Shown here in pieces: positions 6,085-13,860 of a stretch of DNA of 14,855 bases. Below the pieces are notes generated by a model. The model saw only the letters and a list, made by a program, of their open reading frames with translations. It was not told where the DNA came from and ran no database searches. Both the position numbers and the translations under genes were made by a program. The number at the start of each line of letters is the position of its first letter. The stretch's first letter is position 1. This DNA is from Alphaproteobacteria bacterium (lineage in GTDB: Bacteria > Pseudomonadota > Alphaproteobacteria > Sphingomonadales > Sphingomonadaceae): positions 1 to 14,855 of the forward strand of contig JAQGLH010000008.1 in NCBI GenBank assembly GCA_028293005.1. Direction: 5' to 3'.

Positions 6085-6756
6085 ATGGTTCCCTTTTCGT
6101 TCTGCGGTCACGATCTGGTCGCGCTGCCGCCGGGCGCCTTGTTCTGGCCCGCGCGCAAGGCGTTGCTCGTCGCCGATCTGCATCTCGAGGAGGCGAGCTG
6201 GTTCGCCCGCCTCGGGCAGATGCTCCCGCCTTACGATTCGATCGCGACGCTCGCCGACCTCACCGCGCTCGTCGCCGTCACCAGCGCCGAGGAGATCTGG
6301 TGCCTCGGCGACAGCTTCCACGATCGCCACGGCTGCGATCGCCTGCCCCAGCGCGCCCGGGCGATGTTGACGGTGCTGACGGAAAGCACGCGCTGGACGT
6401 GGATCACCGGCAACCACGATCCCGGCATCGCCGACCATTGCGGCGGATCGATCGTCGCCGAAGCCGAGGTCGACGGGCTGCTGCTGCGCCACCAGGCCGA
6501 TCCGGCGGAGACAAGGGCCGAGCTTTCGGGCCATTTCCATCCCAAGCTGCGCATCAGCCATCGCGGCCGCCAGGTCTCGCGCCGCTGCTTCATCGCAGCC
6601 GAGCGCAAGCTGATCCTCCCCGCCTTCGGTACGCTGACCGGCGGGCTCGACGCCGGCCATCCCGAGATCGTCCGGGCGGTCGGGGCGAAGGCGCAGGCCC
6701 TGGTCCCGCTCGCCGACCGGCTACTGCGCTTTCCGATCGCGGCGTCGACCGGCTGA
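6085..6756 (+). CDS. pdeM: PdeM: ligase-associated DNA-damage-response metallophosphoesterase
   Basis: A 223-residue binuclear metallophosphoesterase. Metal-binding motifs appear in order: D31-x-H33 (VADLHLEEASW), GDSFHD with D76, GNHD with N110/H111, H136, and GHFHPK with H150/H152. The DLHLE and GHFHPK motifs and the length match PdeM, which in many bacteria sits with an Lhr-like helicase, an LigB-type ATP-dependent DNA ligase and an exonuclease and is thought to act in DNA repair. None of those partners is adjacent here. The ATG at 6085 lacks a Shine-Dalgarno and is placed at the predicted transcription start. The GNAT gene converges 17 bp beyond the stop. Confidence 0.9.
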   Translation: MVPFSFCGHDLVALPPGALFWPARKALLVADLHLEEASWFARLGQMLPPYDSIATLADLTALVAVTSAEEIWCLGDSFHDRHGCDRLPQRARAMLTVLTESTRWTWITGNHDPGIADHCGGSIVAEAEVDGLLLRHQADPAETRAELSGHFHPKLRISHRGRQVSRRCFIAAERKLILPAFGTLTGGLDAGHPEIVRAVGAKAQALVPLADRLLRFPIAASTG

Positions 6757-6773
6757 TACCGGCCGGACTGCTC

Positions 6774-7232
6774 TCAGAGCGGCAAATGGAGGAACTGGTT
6801 GAAGTCGCTTCGGACGTAGCCGCCGAACGCGTCGCCGTCGCTGAAGCCGCGCTTGCGATAGAGCGCAAGCGCAGCCTCGAACGCCGGGCCGCTGCCGGTC
6901 TCGAGGCTGAGCCGCTCGAGTCCGCGCGCACGCGCCTCGCCGATGATATGCTCGAGCAAAGCGGCCGCCACCCCCTTGCGCAGATGATTCGGGTGAGTGC
7001 GCATCGACTTGAGCTCGCCGATGCCGCCGCGATGCTGCTTCAGCGCCGCCATTCCGGCGATCTCGTCATCGATCCAGGCAATCCAGACGGTCACGTCGGG
7101 CGCCAGCAGCCCGGAGGAATCGAGCGCGAAGACATGGCCGGGCGGCGAGAAGGCATGCATTCCGGCCAGGTGCAGCGCGACCAGCTCGCGCGTCGCTTCC
7201 CCCGACAGATCGTCTTCGCATATGATGATCAT
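6774..7232 (-). CDS. GNAT-family N-acetyltransferase (YsnE/PaiA-like)
   Basis: A 152-residue acetyl-CoA-dependent acyltransferase. Motif A, which binds the pyrophosphate of acetyl-CoA, is visible as HLRKGVAAALLEHII (R85-K-G-V-A-A90), preceded by IGELKSMRTHP and followed by the motif B region ERLSLETGS and ALYRKRGF. This arrangement resembles the YsnE subgroup. The substrate cannot be told. The frame is open back to 7331, inside pabB; I chose ATG 7232 (MIIICEDD), 34 bp after the pabB stop, as the natural N-terminus, although its ribosome binding site is weak. It is probably cotranscribed with pabB on the minus strand. PdeM converges on its 3' end. Confidence 0.87.
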   Translation of the reverse strand: MIIICEDDLSGEATRELVALHLAGMHAFSPPGHVFALDSSGLLAPDVTVWIAWIDDEIAGMAALKQHRGGIGELKSMRTHPNHLRKGVAAALLEHIIGEARARGLERLSLETGSGPAFEAALALYRKRGFSDGDAFGGYVRSDFNQFLHLPL

Positions 7233-7266
7233 AAGCGAACTTGTTCCAGTGCGCTGCCGTCGCAGC

Positions 7267-9039
7267 TCAGCCAGCCAGCCGCGCGCGGACCAGCCCGCGG
7301 ACGGCATTGCCGATATAGAAGACACCGCCAAGATCGGCGGGCTTCAATTCGGCCTCCTCCGCTTCGCCCTCGGCGATCAGCTCCGCGCGCAGGATGCCGG
7401 GCAGGATCGGGCGCGACAGCGGCGGGGTGAGCAAGGCCCCGGCCCGCTCGACGAACAGGCTGGTGAAGCTGCCTTCGGTGAGGAAACCGTCGGCATCGAC
7501 GAACACGGCCTCGAAGCAGCCCGATTGCGCGCGCGCCGCATCGTAAAACGCTCGGTCGCTGGTCTTGTGGCGCAGGCGGAAGTCGCTCGCCGCGACCGGG
7601 AGGGGGAGGAGCGCGACCTCGATGGGGCGCGCGGGCGCGGCGGGCAGCGTTCGGCTCTCGATCGCGATCGCGCCGCTCCTCGCGAGCATCAGCCTCAGCT
7701 TCTTGGCATCGCGGAAGCGGAAGGTCGCGGCCTGGAGCTCGTTGCGGGCGTGATGGCGATCGAACGCGAAGCCGAGCGCGGCGGCGCTCGCCTTCATCCG
7801 CAGCAGATGCTGCTCGAGACGAGCGATGCCCTCATGCGGATCGAACGCCATCGTCTCGATGAGATCGAAGCTGCTCGTCCCGTCGCTCCCAAAGCCCCCT
7901 TTCGCCAGGCATTCGCGCCATTCCTCGTCGCCGCGGCTGTCCGCGACCACGCCTGAACCGAGCCCGAGCGATGCGCAAGTCTCGCCGGCCCGGAACGCCA
8001 GCGTCCGGATCGCGACGTTGAATCGCGCCTCGCCTGCGGGTGCGATCCGGCCGATCGCGCCGGTATAGACGCCGCGCGGCTGCGGCTCCAATTCGGTGAT
8101 CAGCTCCATCGCCCTGATCTTGGGAGCCCCCGTGACCGAGCCGCAGGGAAAGATCGCCTCGAGGACGTCGACCGCATCGGTTCCCGGCGCGAGCTCCGCG
8201 GTCACTTGCGAGATCATCTGGTGGACGGTCGGATAATGTTCGACGGTGAACAATTCCGGCACCTTGACCGTGCCGGGCCGCGAGACGCGCGCCGCATCGT
8301 TGCGCAGCAGATCGACGATCATCAGATTTTCAGCGCGCTGCTTGGGGTCCTCCGCGAGGCTTGCTGCGGCGGCGCGATCCTCGCCGGGGTCGGCGACGCG
8401 CGGCGCGGTTCCCTTCATCGGCCGCGCGGTGAGCCGGCCATCGCTCAGCGCGAAGAACAATTCGGGCGAGAAGGACAACAGCCAGTGGTTGCCGGTGAAG
8501 ACGATGCCGCCATGGCCGGCACGCGCCCGGTCGCGGAGCGCAGCGTAGAGCGCGAGCGGCTCGCCCGAGAAATGGACGTCTGCGGGAAAGGTGAGGTTCG
8601 CCTGATAGACGTCGCCGTCGGCAATATGCCGTTTCACGCGCGCCACCGCGTCCAGATAGGCGCTGGCGCCGATCCGCGGCACCGGCGGCGAGGCCCAAGC
8701 CGTCCGCCCCTCGGGCAAGTGGGCGGCCATATGTTCGGGGGCGATCTCGACGACCTTCTCGAACAGGCCGAACCAGAGCAGAGGCGGCGCATCGGCGGGC
8801 GGCGCAGCGCGCCACCGCGCAAGCCTGTCCTCGAGGCAATAACCGGCTTCGTAGGAGAGGAAGCCCGCGACGTGGAGGCCCGCGGCCAGCGCCTCGCGCA
8901 GACGGGCGAGGCTGGCCTTCACCTGATCCGGATCACGCGTTTCGATCGTCCCGACCGGCTTGCGGTAGAGCAAGGCGGGCGACGCCCCCGCCTCGCGCGC
9001 ATCGTCGAGCAGGACAAAGGGGCTTGAACCGTCGAACAC
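7267..9039 (-). CDS. pabB: Bifunctional aminodeoxychorismate synthase component I / 4-amino-4-deoxychorismate lyase (PabB-PabC fusion)
   Basis: A 590-residue fusion that makes 4-aminobenzoate for folate from chorismate. Residues about 1-370 are the PabB part: ARPMKGTAPR with K209, DLLRNDAARV, the signature CGSVTGAPKIRAMELI, and GVYTGAIG/FNVAIRT near its end. Residues about 380-590 form a class IV PLP enzyme, the PabC lyase: RLEQHLLRM, RHKTSDRAFYD with the predicted PLP lysine K492, EAVFVDADGFLTEGSFTSLF, PILPGILR, and FYIGNAVRGL at the end. The usual Asn in the EGS-x-TN-F motif is Ser here. The glutaminase subunit PabA is not encoded nearby, so it must come from elsewhere. GTG 9039 is the first available start and has only a weak ribosome binding site. 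Confidence 0.94.
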   Translation of the reverse strand: MFDGSSPFVLLDDAREAGASPALLYRKPVGTIETRDPDQVKASLARLREALAAGLHVAGFLSYEAGYCLEDRLARWRAAPPADAPPLLWFGLFEKVVEIAPEHMAAHLPEGRTAWASPPVPRIGASAYLDAVARVKRHIADGDVYQANLTFPADVHFSGEPLALYAALRDRARAGHGGIVFTGNHWLLSFSPELFFALSDGRLTARPMKGTAPRVADPGEDRAAAASLAEDPKQRAENLMIVDLLRNDAARVSRPGTVKVPELFTVEHYPTVHQMISQVTAELAPGTDAVDVLEAIFPCGSVTGAPKIRAMELITELEPQPRGVYTGAIGRIAPAGEARFNVAIRTLAFRAGETCASLGLGSGVVADSRGDEEWRECLAKGGFGSDGTSSFDLIETMAFDPHEGIARLEQHLLRMKASAAALGFAFDRHHARNELQAATFRFRDAKKLRLMLARSGAIAIESRTLPAAPARPIEVALLPLPVAASDFRLRHKTSDRAFYDAARAQSGCFEAVFVDADGFLTEGSFTSLFVERAGALLTPPLSRPILPGILRAELIAEGEAEEAELKPADLGGVFYIGNAVRGLVRARLAG

Positions 9040-9133
9040 CGCCGCTGCTTGCCAGCCGCCGGCCGCTTCTTCAAGCGCGCGGGCGTGCAGGAGGCGATCG
9101 CTCCCCGCCCCGATCGCGCGCCACTGTCCCTCC

Positions 9134-9199
9134 CGTCATTGCCAGCGCAAGCCCAGCGGCGCCCAGCCGAAGCCGGAGTCCCGCAGCGCGGGAATGACG
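9134..9199. repeat. Palindromic extragenic (REP-like) element
   Basis: The 180-bp gap between the reductase stop and the pabB start contains CGTCATT at 9134-9140 and the inverted AATGACG at 9193-9199. Between them are CCGAAGCCGG and CCCGCAGCGCGGG, which can fold as small hairpins. The GCGGGAATGACG end is typical of dispersed intergenic repeats in GC-rich proteobacteria. Only one copy is in the window. It may also serve as the reductase 3' end. Confidence 0.55.
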
Positions 9200-9219
9200 T
9201 CGCTTGGTGGAGCGCGCGT

Positions 9220-10203
<984 letters not shown>

Positions 10204-10224
10204 CACCTGCTCTCCTTCATGATC

Positions 10225-10239
10225 GGGCGCTGGGCGCCC
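10225..10239. other. Short hairpin in the aldo/keto reductase leader
   Basis: GGGCGC and GCGCCC flank a 3-base loop about 20 bases upstream of the reductase ATG. On the plus strand it is followed by GTTTTCC. No plus-strand gene ends here, so it is more likely part of the reductase 5' UTR than a terminator. Confidence 0.4.
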
Positions 10240-10250
10240 GTTTTCCTTCG

Positions 10251-10294
10251 CCAATCCGCTTCGCCCCAATCCGCTTCGGGCCCAATCCGCTTCG
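10251..10294. repeat. Three direct copies of CCAATCCGCTTCG
   Basis: Exact copies of the 13-mer CCAATCCGCTTCG lie at 10251-10263, 10266-10278 and 10282-10294, with periods of 15 and 16 bp, between the peroxiredoxin stop and the reductase start. The spacers are GC-only. They could be operator iterons for the reductase or a slippage product. Confidence 0.85.
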
Positions 10295-10327
10295 GGGCGT
10301 GAATGGCGCCGACGTTGTCGTGGGCGC

Positions 10328-10879
10328 TTATCGCCGTTGAGACGTCTTCCAATCGCGGACCGCGGCGAGCGTGTTCTTGACGTGGTCGCGATAGTCAAGG
10401 GCGCTATGGGCGTAGATGACACGGCCATCGGGCGCGATCACATAGGACGTGCGATTCGAGCGACCGGCCATCAGCGGCAGCGTGACGTCATAAGCCTTGA
10501 TCACCTGCGGCGATGCGGTCGCCACCGCGAATTTGTTGCGGCATTCCTCGACCGAGAATCGCGCTAATTTGTCGATCGGGTCGGCGGACATTCCGATCAC
10601 GCGCGCGCCCGCCTTGGCGAAATCGTCGCTCGCCTCGGCAAACTCATGTGCCTCGAGCGTGCAGCCTTTGGTGAACGCGGCCGGGAAGAAATAGAGCACC
10701 ACCGGGCCCTTCTTGAGCTGTTGGCTGAGCGTCAACGAGAACGGCTTGCCGCCGATCGCGCCCCGCGTCCGGAAATCGGGCGCCTTGGCTCCCGGGCGGA
10801 GCGCTGCACCGGCGGCGGTCGTGACGGCCAGCAGCGCGAACGCGGCGGCGATGGCAGCGGCGGGGGAGATGAGACGCAC
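10328..10879 (-). CDS. Exported PrxQ/BCP-like peroxiredoxin
   Basis: A 183-residue thiol peroxidase with a signal peptide (about residues 1-25, ending TTAAGA), so it should act in the periplasm. The peroxidatic site is [15 protein letters not shown] with C73, in the P-x3-T-x2-C context of the family. The active-site Arg and core strand appear in [15 protein letters not shown]. The BCP resolving Cys expected five residues after C73 is His78 here. The only other Cys I see is C113 (SVEECRNKF), which could be the resolving Cys as in alpha-3-type PrxQ enzymes. The open frame extends to 11044, but GTG 10879, with AAGGAG seven bases upstream, starts the signal peptide. The AKR gene follows on the same strand. 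Confidence 0.88.
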   Translation of the reverse strand: MRLISPAAAIAAAFALLAVTTAAGAALRPGAKAPDFRTRGAIGGKPFSLTLSQQLKKGPVVLYFFPAAFTKGCTLEAHEFAEASDDFAKAGARVIGMSADPIDKLARFSVEECRNKFAVATASPQVIKAYDVTLPLMAGRSNRTSYVIAPDGRVIYAHSALDYRDHVKNTLAAVRDWKTSQRR

Positions 10880-10907
10880 CGGCGGGCTCCTTGTCCTTGG
10901 AGCCTGA

Positions 10908-10935
10908 CCATAAGCGCACCGCCGAGCAGCGCCAA
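10908..10935 (-). promoter_or_regulatory. Putative promoter of the peroxiredoxin gene
   Basis: On the minus strand TTGGCG, a 16-base spacer and TTATGG precede the GTG start by about 30 bases, leaving room for the AAGGAG ribosome binding site. The -10 match is partial. Confidence 0.4.
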
Positions 10936-10943
10936 GCCGGAGT

Positions 10944-10959
10944 CGGTTGGCCCCAACCG
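10944..10959. promoter_or_regulatory. 16-bp dyad, candidate operator between divergent genes
   Basis: CGGTTGG-CC-CCAACCG is a perfect inverted repeat of 7-bp arms with a 2-bp centre. It lies just upstream of the putative -35 of the peroxiredoxin gene, in the 157-bp gap shared with the divergent 97-residue protein gene. It looks like a dimeric regulator site; the regulator is unknown. Confidence 0.5.
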
Positions 10960-11036
10960 CCACGATCAGACTGTTTAAGCCTCTGTTATCCTTCTTTTTA
11001 GTGGAACATATCCGCGCTTCTCGCGATTTCGCCCGC

Positions 11037-11330
11037 ATGACCAACGCTTCACCCGATGCCGACCGACTCGGCCGAACCTCGTTTCAGCTCGCCAAGGCGA
11101 TCGCCGGCGGCCGCGCCGCAGGCGCGCGCCCGACCAGCCGCGAGCAGGTGCTCGCGCGGTTGTTGGCCAAGCGCGCAGCCGCGCATCGCGCCGGGCTCCA
11201 CGCCCTCGAACAGGCACTTCGCGCGCAGATCCTCTGGGCGCTGCCTATGCGTCGCGACGAAAATCGGGCAATGCTCGAGGCGAATGGGCCGGAGCAGCAT
11301 GGCGAAACAGCTCGCAACGATCGGCTATGA
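11037..11330 (+). CDS. Hypothetical helical protein of 97 residues
   Basis: A small soluble protein that I do not recognise. It has no signal or membrane segment. It is rich in Ala, Arg and Leu and appears mostly helical (SFQLAKAIAGGRAAGARP, then REQVLARLLAKRAAAHRAGLH and ALEQALRAQILWALP). Third codon positions are strongly G/C in the middle, which supports real coding. The frame is open from 10947, but the earlier stretch has A/T-rich intergenic character, so ATG 11037 is the likely start even though no Shine-Dalgarno precedes it. Its last 32 bases overlap the DUF488 gene in another frame, suggesting translational coupling. The start is less certain than the gene. Confidence 0.62.
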   Translation: MTNASPDADRLGRTSFQLAKAIAGGRAAGARPTSREQVLARLLAKRAAAHRAGLHALEQALRAQILWALPMRRDENRAMLEANGPEQHGETARNDRL

Positions 11331-11736
11331 AGGCAAGACGCTCGACGAGTTCCTCGACGAGCTGAAGAGCGCGGGTGTCGCGTTGCTGATCGACGTGCGC
11401 GCGGTTGCCGCGTCGCGCCGCCCGGGCTTCTCGAAGACCGCGCTGGCAGGCGCGCTCAAGGAGCAGGGGATCGATTATCTCCACCTGCGCGCGCTCGGCA
11501 CGCCCAAGGAGGGGCGCGAGGCCGCGCGCAAGGGCCGCATCGCCGAGATGCGCGCGATCTACGAGCGGCAGCTTGAGACGATCGAGGCGCAGCTGGCGCT
11601 CGAGCAGGCCGACACCGCCGCACGCGAGCATTCTGTCGCCTTGCTCTGCTTCGAGAAGGACGCCGCCTGCTGCCACCGCGCAATGATTGCCGAGCGGCTC
11701 GTCGAGCAAAGCGGCTACAGCATCGCCGATCTGTGA
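11299..11736 (+). CDS. DUF488 family protein
   Basis: A 145-residue protein of the DUF488 family. Conserved motifs are IGYEG (8-12), IDVRAVAASRRPGFS (31-45), LHLRALGTP (61-69), LLCFEKD (115-121) and CCHR (124-127). Conserved Arg, Ser and Cys residues suggest a small-molecule or nucleic-acid-linked enzyme, but no reaction is established for the family. GGAG lies about 5 bases before ATG 11299. The in-frame upstream extension to 11056 is covered by the preceding gene in another frame. It overlaps that gene by 32 bp and converges on the Crp-family regulator. Confidence 0.9.
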   Translation: MAKQLATIGYEGKTLDEFLDELKSAGVALLIDVRAVAASRRPGFSKTALAGALKEQGIDYLHLRALGTPKEGREAARKGRIAEMRAIYERQLETIEAQLALEQADTAAREHSVALLCFEKDAACCHRAMIAERLVEQSGYSIADL

Positions 11737-11751
11737 CGCGCGGCTGATCCG

Positions 11752-11773
11752 CTCCCCTGCAAAAGCAGGCGAG
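11752..11773. terminator. Hairpin between convergent genes
   Basis: CTC-C-CCTGC and GCAGG-C-GAG form an eight-pair stem with one mismatch and an AAAA loop (TTTT on the other strand). It lies between the DUF488 stop and the Crp-family stop. It lacks a T run on either side, so termination is only plausible. Confidence 0.35.
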
Positions 11774-11788
11774 GAAGCACCAGGTGCA

Positions 11789-12550
11789 TTACCGCGGCTG
11801 GCGGTCAAGGTGGAGATAGGCGGGGTCGAACTCCGCGGCCCTGGCGAGCCGCTCCCAGTCGTGGATCTCCGCCATGCCGTTGCGGAACGTCAGCATATCC
11901 TGGTCGCGCAGCTGCTTGAGCATGCGATTGACGTGAACCGAGGTCAGGCCGGTTGCGTCGGCGAGATCGGTCTGGGTGATCGGCATGGCGAAGCGCCCGT
12001 CCTCGCTCAACCCGACCACCTGCAGCCGCAGGCACAGCTCGCACATCAGGTGCGCGATGCGCGCGAACGCGGTTCGCCGCCCGACCGAAAGGATCGTCTC
12101 GCGCTGAACCGAGGCATCGAGCATCGTCGAAAACCACAGCATGCGCGAAAGATGGGGATGTTCCTCGGTGATGCGCCTCAACCTGTCGTGCGGCACCAGC
12201 GCGATCAGCGCGCGCGAGACCGACGCAATATTGTGATCGAGCCGCTTGAGCAGGAAGCCGTGCAGATCGACGAAGTCGCCAGGGACGTGCAGCTCCTGGA
12301 TCTGACGCTCCCCGCTCGCCAGATCCTTGTACCGGCAGACGATCCCTTCGATCAGCAAGGTGCTTTCGTTGACCGGGGTCCCCTGCCGGACAAGAACCTT
12401 GCCGGCGCGGACCTCGCGCACCTCCACCACGGCGTCACGGAGGACCTGCTCCTCCTCGGGGCTGATCGAGTCGCGTGCACGCAACTTGCGCGCGAGCAGC
12501 GCGACGCCATTGTGCACGACCGGTGTGACAAGCAGGTGATCAGTCGCCAT
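11789..12550 (-). CDS. Crp/Fnr-family transcriptional regulator
   Basis: A 253-residue regulator with an N-terminal cyclic-nucleotide-binding-like beta-barrel (about residues 35-130: GKVLVRQGTPVNESTLLIEG, HVPGDFVDLHGF), a dimerisation helix (about 130-160) and a winged helix-turn-helix (ITQTDLADATGLTSVHVNRM, 191-210, followed by LKQLRDQ). The Cys residues (C72, C170, C173) do not make the N-terminal cluster pattern of Fnr, and the cAMP phosphate-binding RxS signature is not evident, so the ligand, if any, is unknown. This type is abundant in alphaproteobacteria. GAGG lies about 8 bases before ATG 12550. It converges with DUF488. I found no clear TGTGA-type site in its own upstream region. Confidence 0.92.
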   Translation of the reverse strand: MATDHLLVTPVVHNGVALLARKLRARDSISPEEEQVLRDAVVEVREVRAGKVLVRQGTPVNESTLLIEGIVCRYKDLASGERQIQELHVPGDFVDLHGFLLKRLDHNIASVSRALIALVPHDRLRRITEEHPHLSRMLWFSTMLDASVQRETILSVGRRTAFARIAHLMCELCLRLQVVGLSEDGRFAMPITQTDLADATGLTSVHVNRMLKQLRDQDMLTFRNGMAEIHDWERLARAAEFDPAYLHLDRQPR

Positions 12551-12668
12551 CGGCTGCCCTCGGAATGCGGCGCCGCATCAGGCCCGCCTCGGCGATGATA
12601 AGGCATGGAAGAAGCGTGTCGTCGTCATGAAATCAACCGCTTCCCCTGCGATTGCCGCGGTTCGCGGC

Positions 12669-12688
12669 GCACCGGCTTCAGCCGGTGC
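12669..12688 (-). terminator. Perfect hairpin downstream of the SDR gene
   Basis: GCACCGGC and GCCGGTGC form an 8-bp perfect stem with a TTCA loop, 76 bases past the SDR stop. No T run follows, so it is a weak terminator candidate. The rest of the 213-bp gap 12551-12763 shows no supported gene. Confidence 0.35.
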
Positions 12689-12763
12689 CCCGCACGAGCT
12701 GCCGAGCGGACTCGGGCGGGGCGATATAACATGATTCGCGGCTCCGGACGATTCAGCTATGGT

Positions 12764-13621
12764 CTAGCTTCCGACGATAACGCCGCCGTTGGGGTGGAGC
12801 ACCTGGCCCGACATGTAGCTCGAATCGTCGCAGGCGAGGAACAGGAAGTTCGGGGCGACTTCGTTGGGTTGGCCCGGCCGGCCCATCGGCACCGATTTGC
12901 CGAAATCCTCGAGCTTCTCGGGAGAAGCGCCGCCGAACGGGTTGAGCGGAGTCCAGATCGGCCCCGGGGCGACCGCGTTGACGCGAATTCCCTCGCCCAC
13001 CAGATTCTCCGAGAGCGAGCGGGTGAAGGCGGTGATCGCGCCCTTCGTGGAGGAATAATCGAGCAATTCCTTCGACCCCTGGTACATCGTCACCGAGGTG
13101 CAGTTGATGATCGCCGCGCCCGCCTTGAGGTGCGGCCGCGCCGCCTGCGTGATGAAGAACATACCGAAGATATTGGTTTGGAACGTCCGCTTGAGCTGTT
13201 CCTCGCTGATGTCGGTGATGTCCTGGTCGGGATGCTGCTCGCCGGCATTGTTGACAAGGATGTCGACGCCGCCGAGCTTCGCGACCGTCTCGGCGACCGC
13301 GCGCTGGCAAAAATCCTTGTCGCCGATGTCGCCGGCGAGCGTGATCGCCTTGCGGCCTTCGCTCTCGACGATCTGCCTGGTCTTGGCGGCATCGTCATGC
13401 TCGCACAGATAGACGATCGCGACGTCGGCACCTTCACGCGCATAGAGCGCCGCGACCGCGCGGCCGATGCCGCTGTCGGCACCGGTGATCAGCGCGACCT
13501 TGTCCCTGAGCCGTCCGGAGCCTGGGTAGCGCGGCTGCCAGTCGGGCTTGGGCTCGAGCTCGCTTTCGTGGCCGGGGAGCTGATCCTCATGGATCATCTC
13601 GAGGGTTTCGGTCTCCGCCAT
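12764..13621 (-). CDS. Stress-type SDR oxidoreductase (YghA/YdaD-like)
   Basis: A 285-residue short-chain dehydrogenase/reductase with an N-terminal extension of about 40 residues (PGHESELEPKPDWQPRYPGSGRL) typical of the YghA/YdaD general stress group. The NAD(P)-binding motif TGADSGIG is at 46-53, NNAG at 124-127, catalytic S176 in NCTSVT, and Y189-x3-K193 in DYSSTKGA. It would reduce or oxidise a carbonyl or alcohol in the cytoplasm; the physiological substrate is unknown. AAGGAG lies 7 bases before ATG 13621. It follows the small acidic protein gene by only 4 bp, so it is transcribed from the GGAAC-N17-GTT promoter upstream of that gene, which fits a general stress role. Confidence 0.95.
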   Translation of the reverse strand: MAETETLEMIHEDQLPGHESELEPKPDWQPRYPGSGRLRDKVALITGADSGIGRAVAALYAREGADVAIVYLCEHDDAAKTRQIVESEGRKAITLAGDIGDKDFCQRAVAETVAKLGGVDILVNNAGEQHPDQDITDISEEQLKRTFQTNIFGMFFITQAARPHLKAGAAIINCTSVTMYQGSKELLDYSSTKGAITAFTRSLSENLVGEGIRVNAVAPGPIWTPLNPFGGASPEKLEDFGKSVPMGRPGQPNEVAPNFLFLACDDSSYMSGQVLHPNGGVIVGS

Positions 13622-13625
13622 TGGC

Positions 13626-13838
13626 TCACTCCTTCGCCGCGCTGCCGGCGCCGTTGCGGCCGAACGCTTCGATCGCCGATTGATCCTGCTCCTCCTCTTC
13701 CGGCGAACGCTCGACCGGCGTGGGCGACCCGTCGCGACCGACGGTGTCCGAATTGCGCGCGCCGTCGCGCGGATCGTCCGACATATCGTTCTTCTGATTC
13801 TGGGTGAATTGCATCGAATCGTGATTGTGCTTGCTCAT
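13626..13838 (-). CDS. Small acidic hydrophilic protein, 70 residues
   Basis: A small, Cys-free, very hydrophilic protein, probably disordered (NHDSMQFTQNQKNDMSDDP, later RSPEEEEQDQSAIEAF). It has no membrane segment or signal peptide and I know no function. The frame begins at 13862, but AGGGAG six bases before ATG 13838 fixes the start there. It is the first gene of a two-gene operon with the SDR oxidoreductase. Its promoter matches the EcfG general stress pattern, and highly charged disordered small proteins are common in desiccation and stress regulons; that link is inference. Confidence 0.82.
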   Translation of the reverse strand: MSKHNHDSMQFTQNQKNDMSDDPRDGARNSDTVGRDGSPTPVERSPEEEEQDQSAIEAFGRNGAGSAAKE

Positions 13839-13860
13839 CGCGGTCTCCCTTTTCGAAGAC

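Noticed and set aside
11003..11027. GGAAC-N17-GAT upstream of the 97-residue gene
   Set aside because: The -10 reads GAT, not GTT, and the start would fall almost on the ATG; a single degenerate match is not enough.
12605..13807. 400-codon open frame on the plus strand opposite the SDR gene
   Set aside because: It is an antisense shadow of a well-supported SDR and acidic protein operon; long antisense frames are expected at this GC content.
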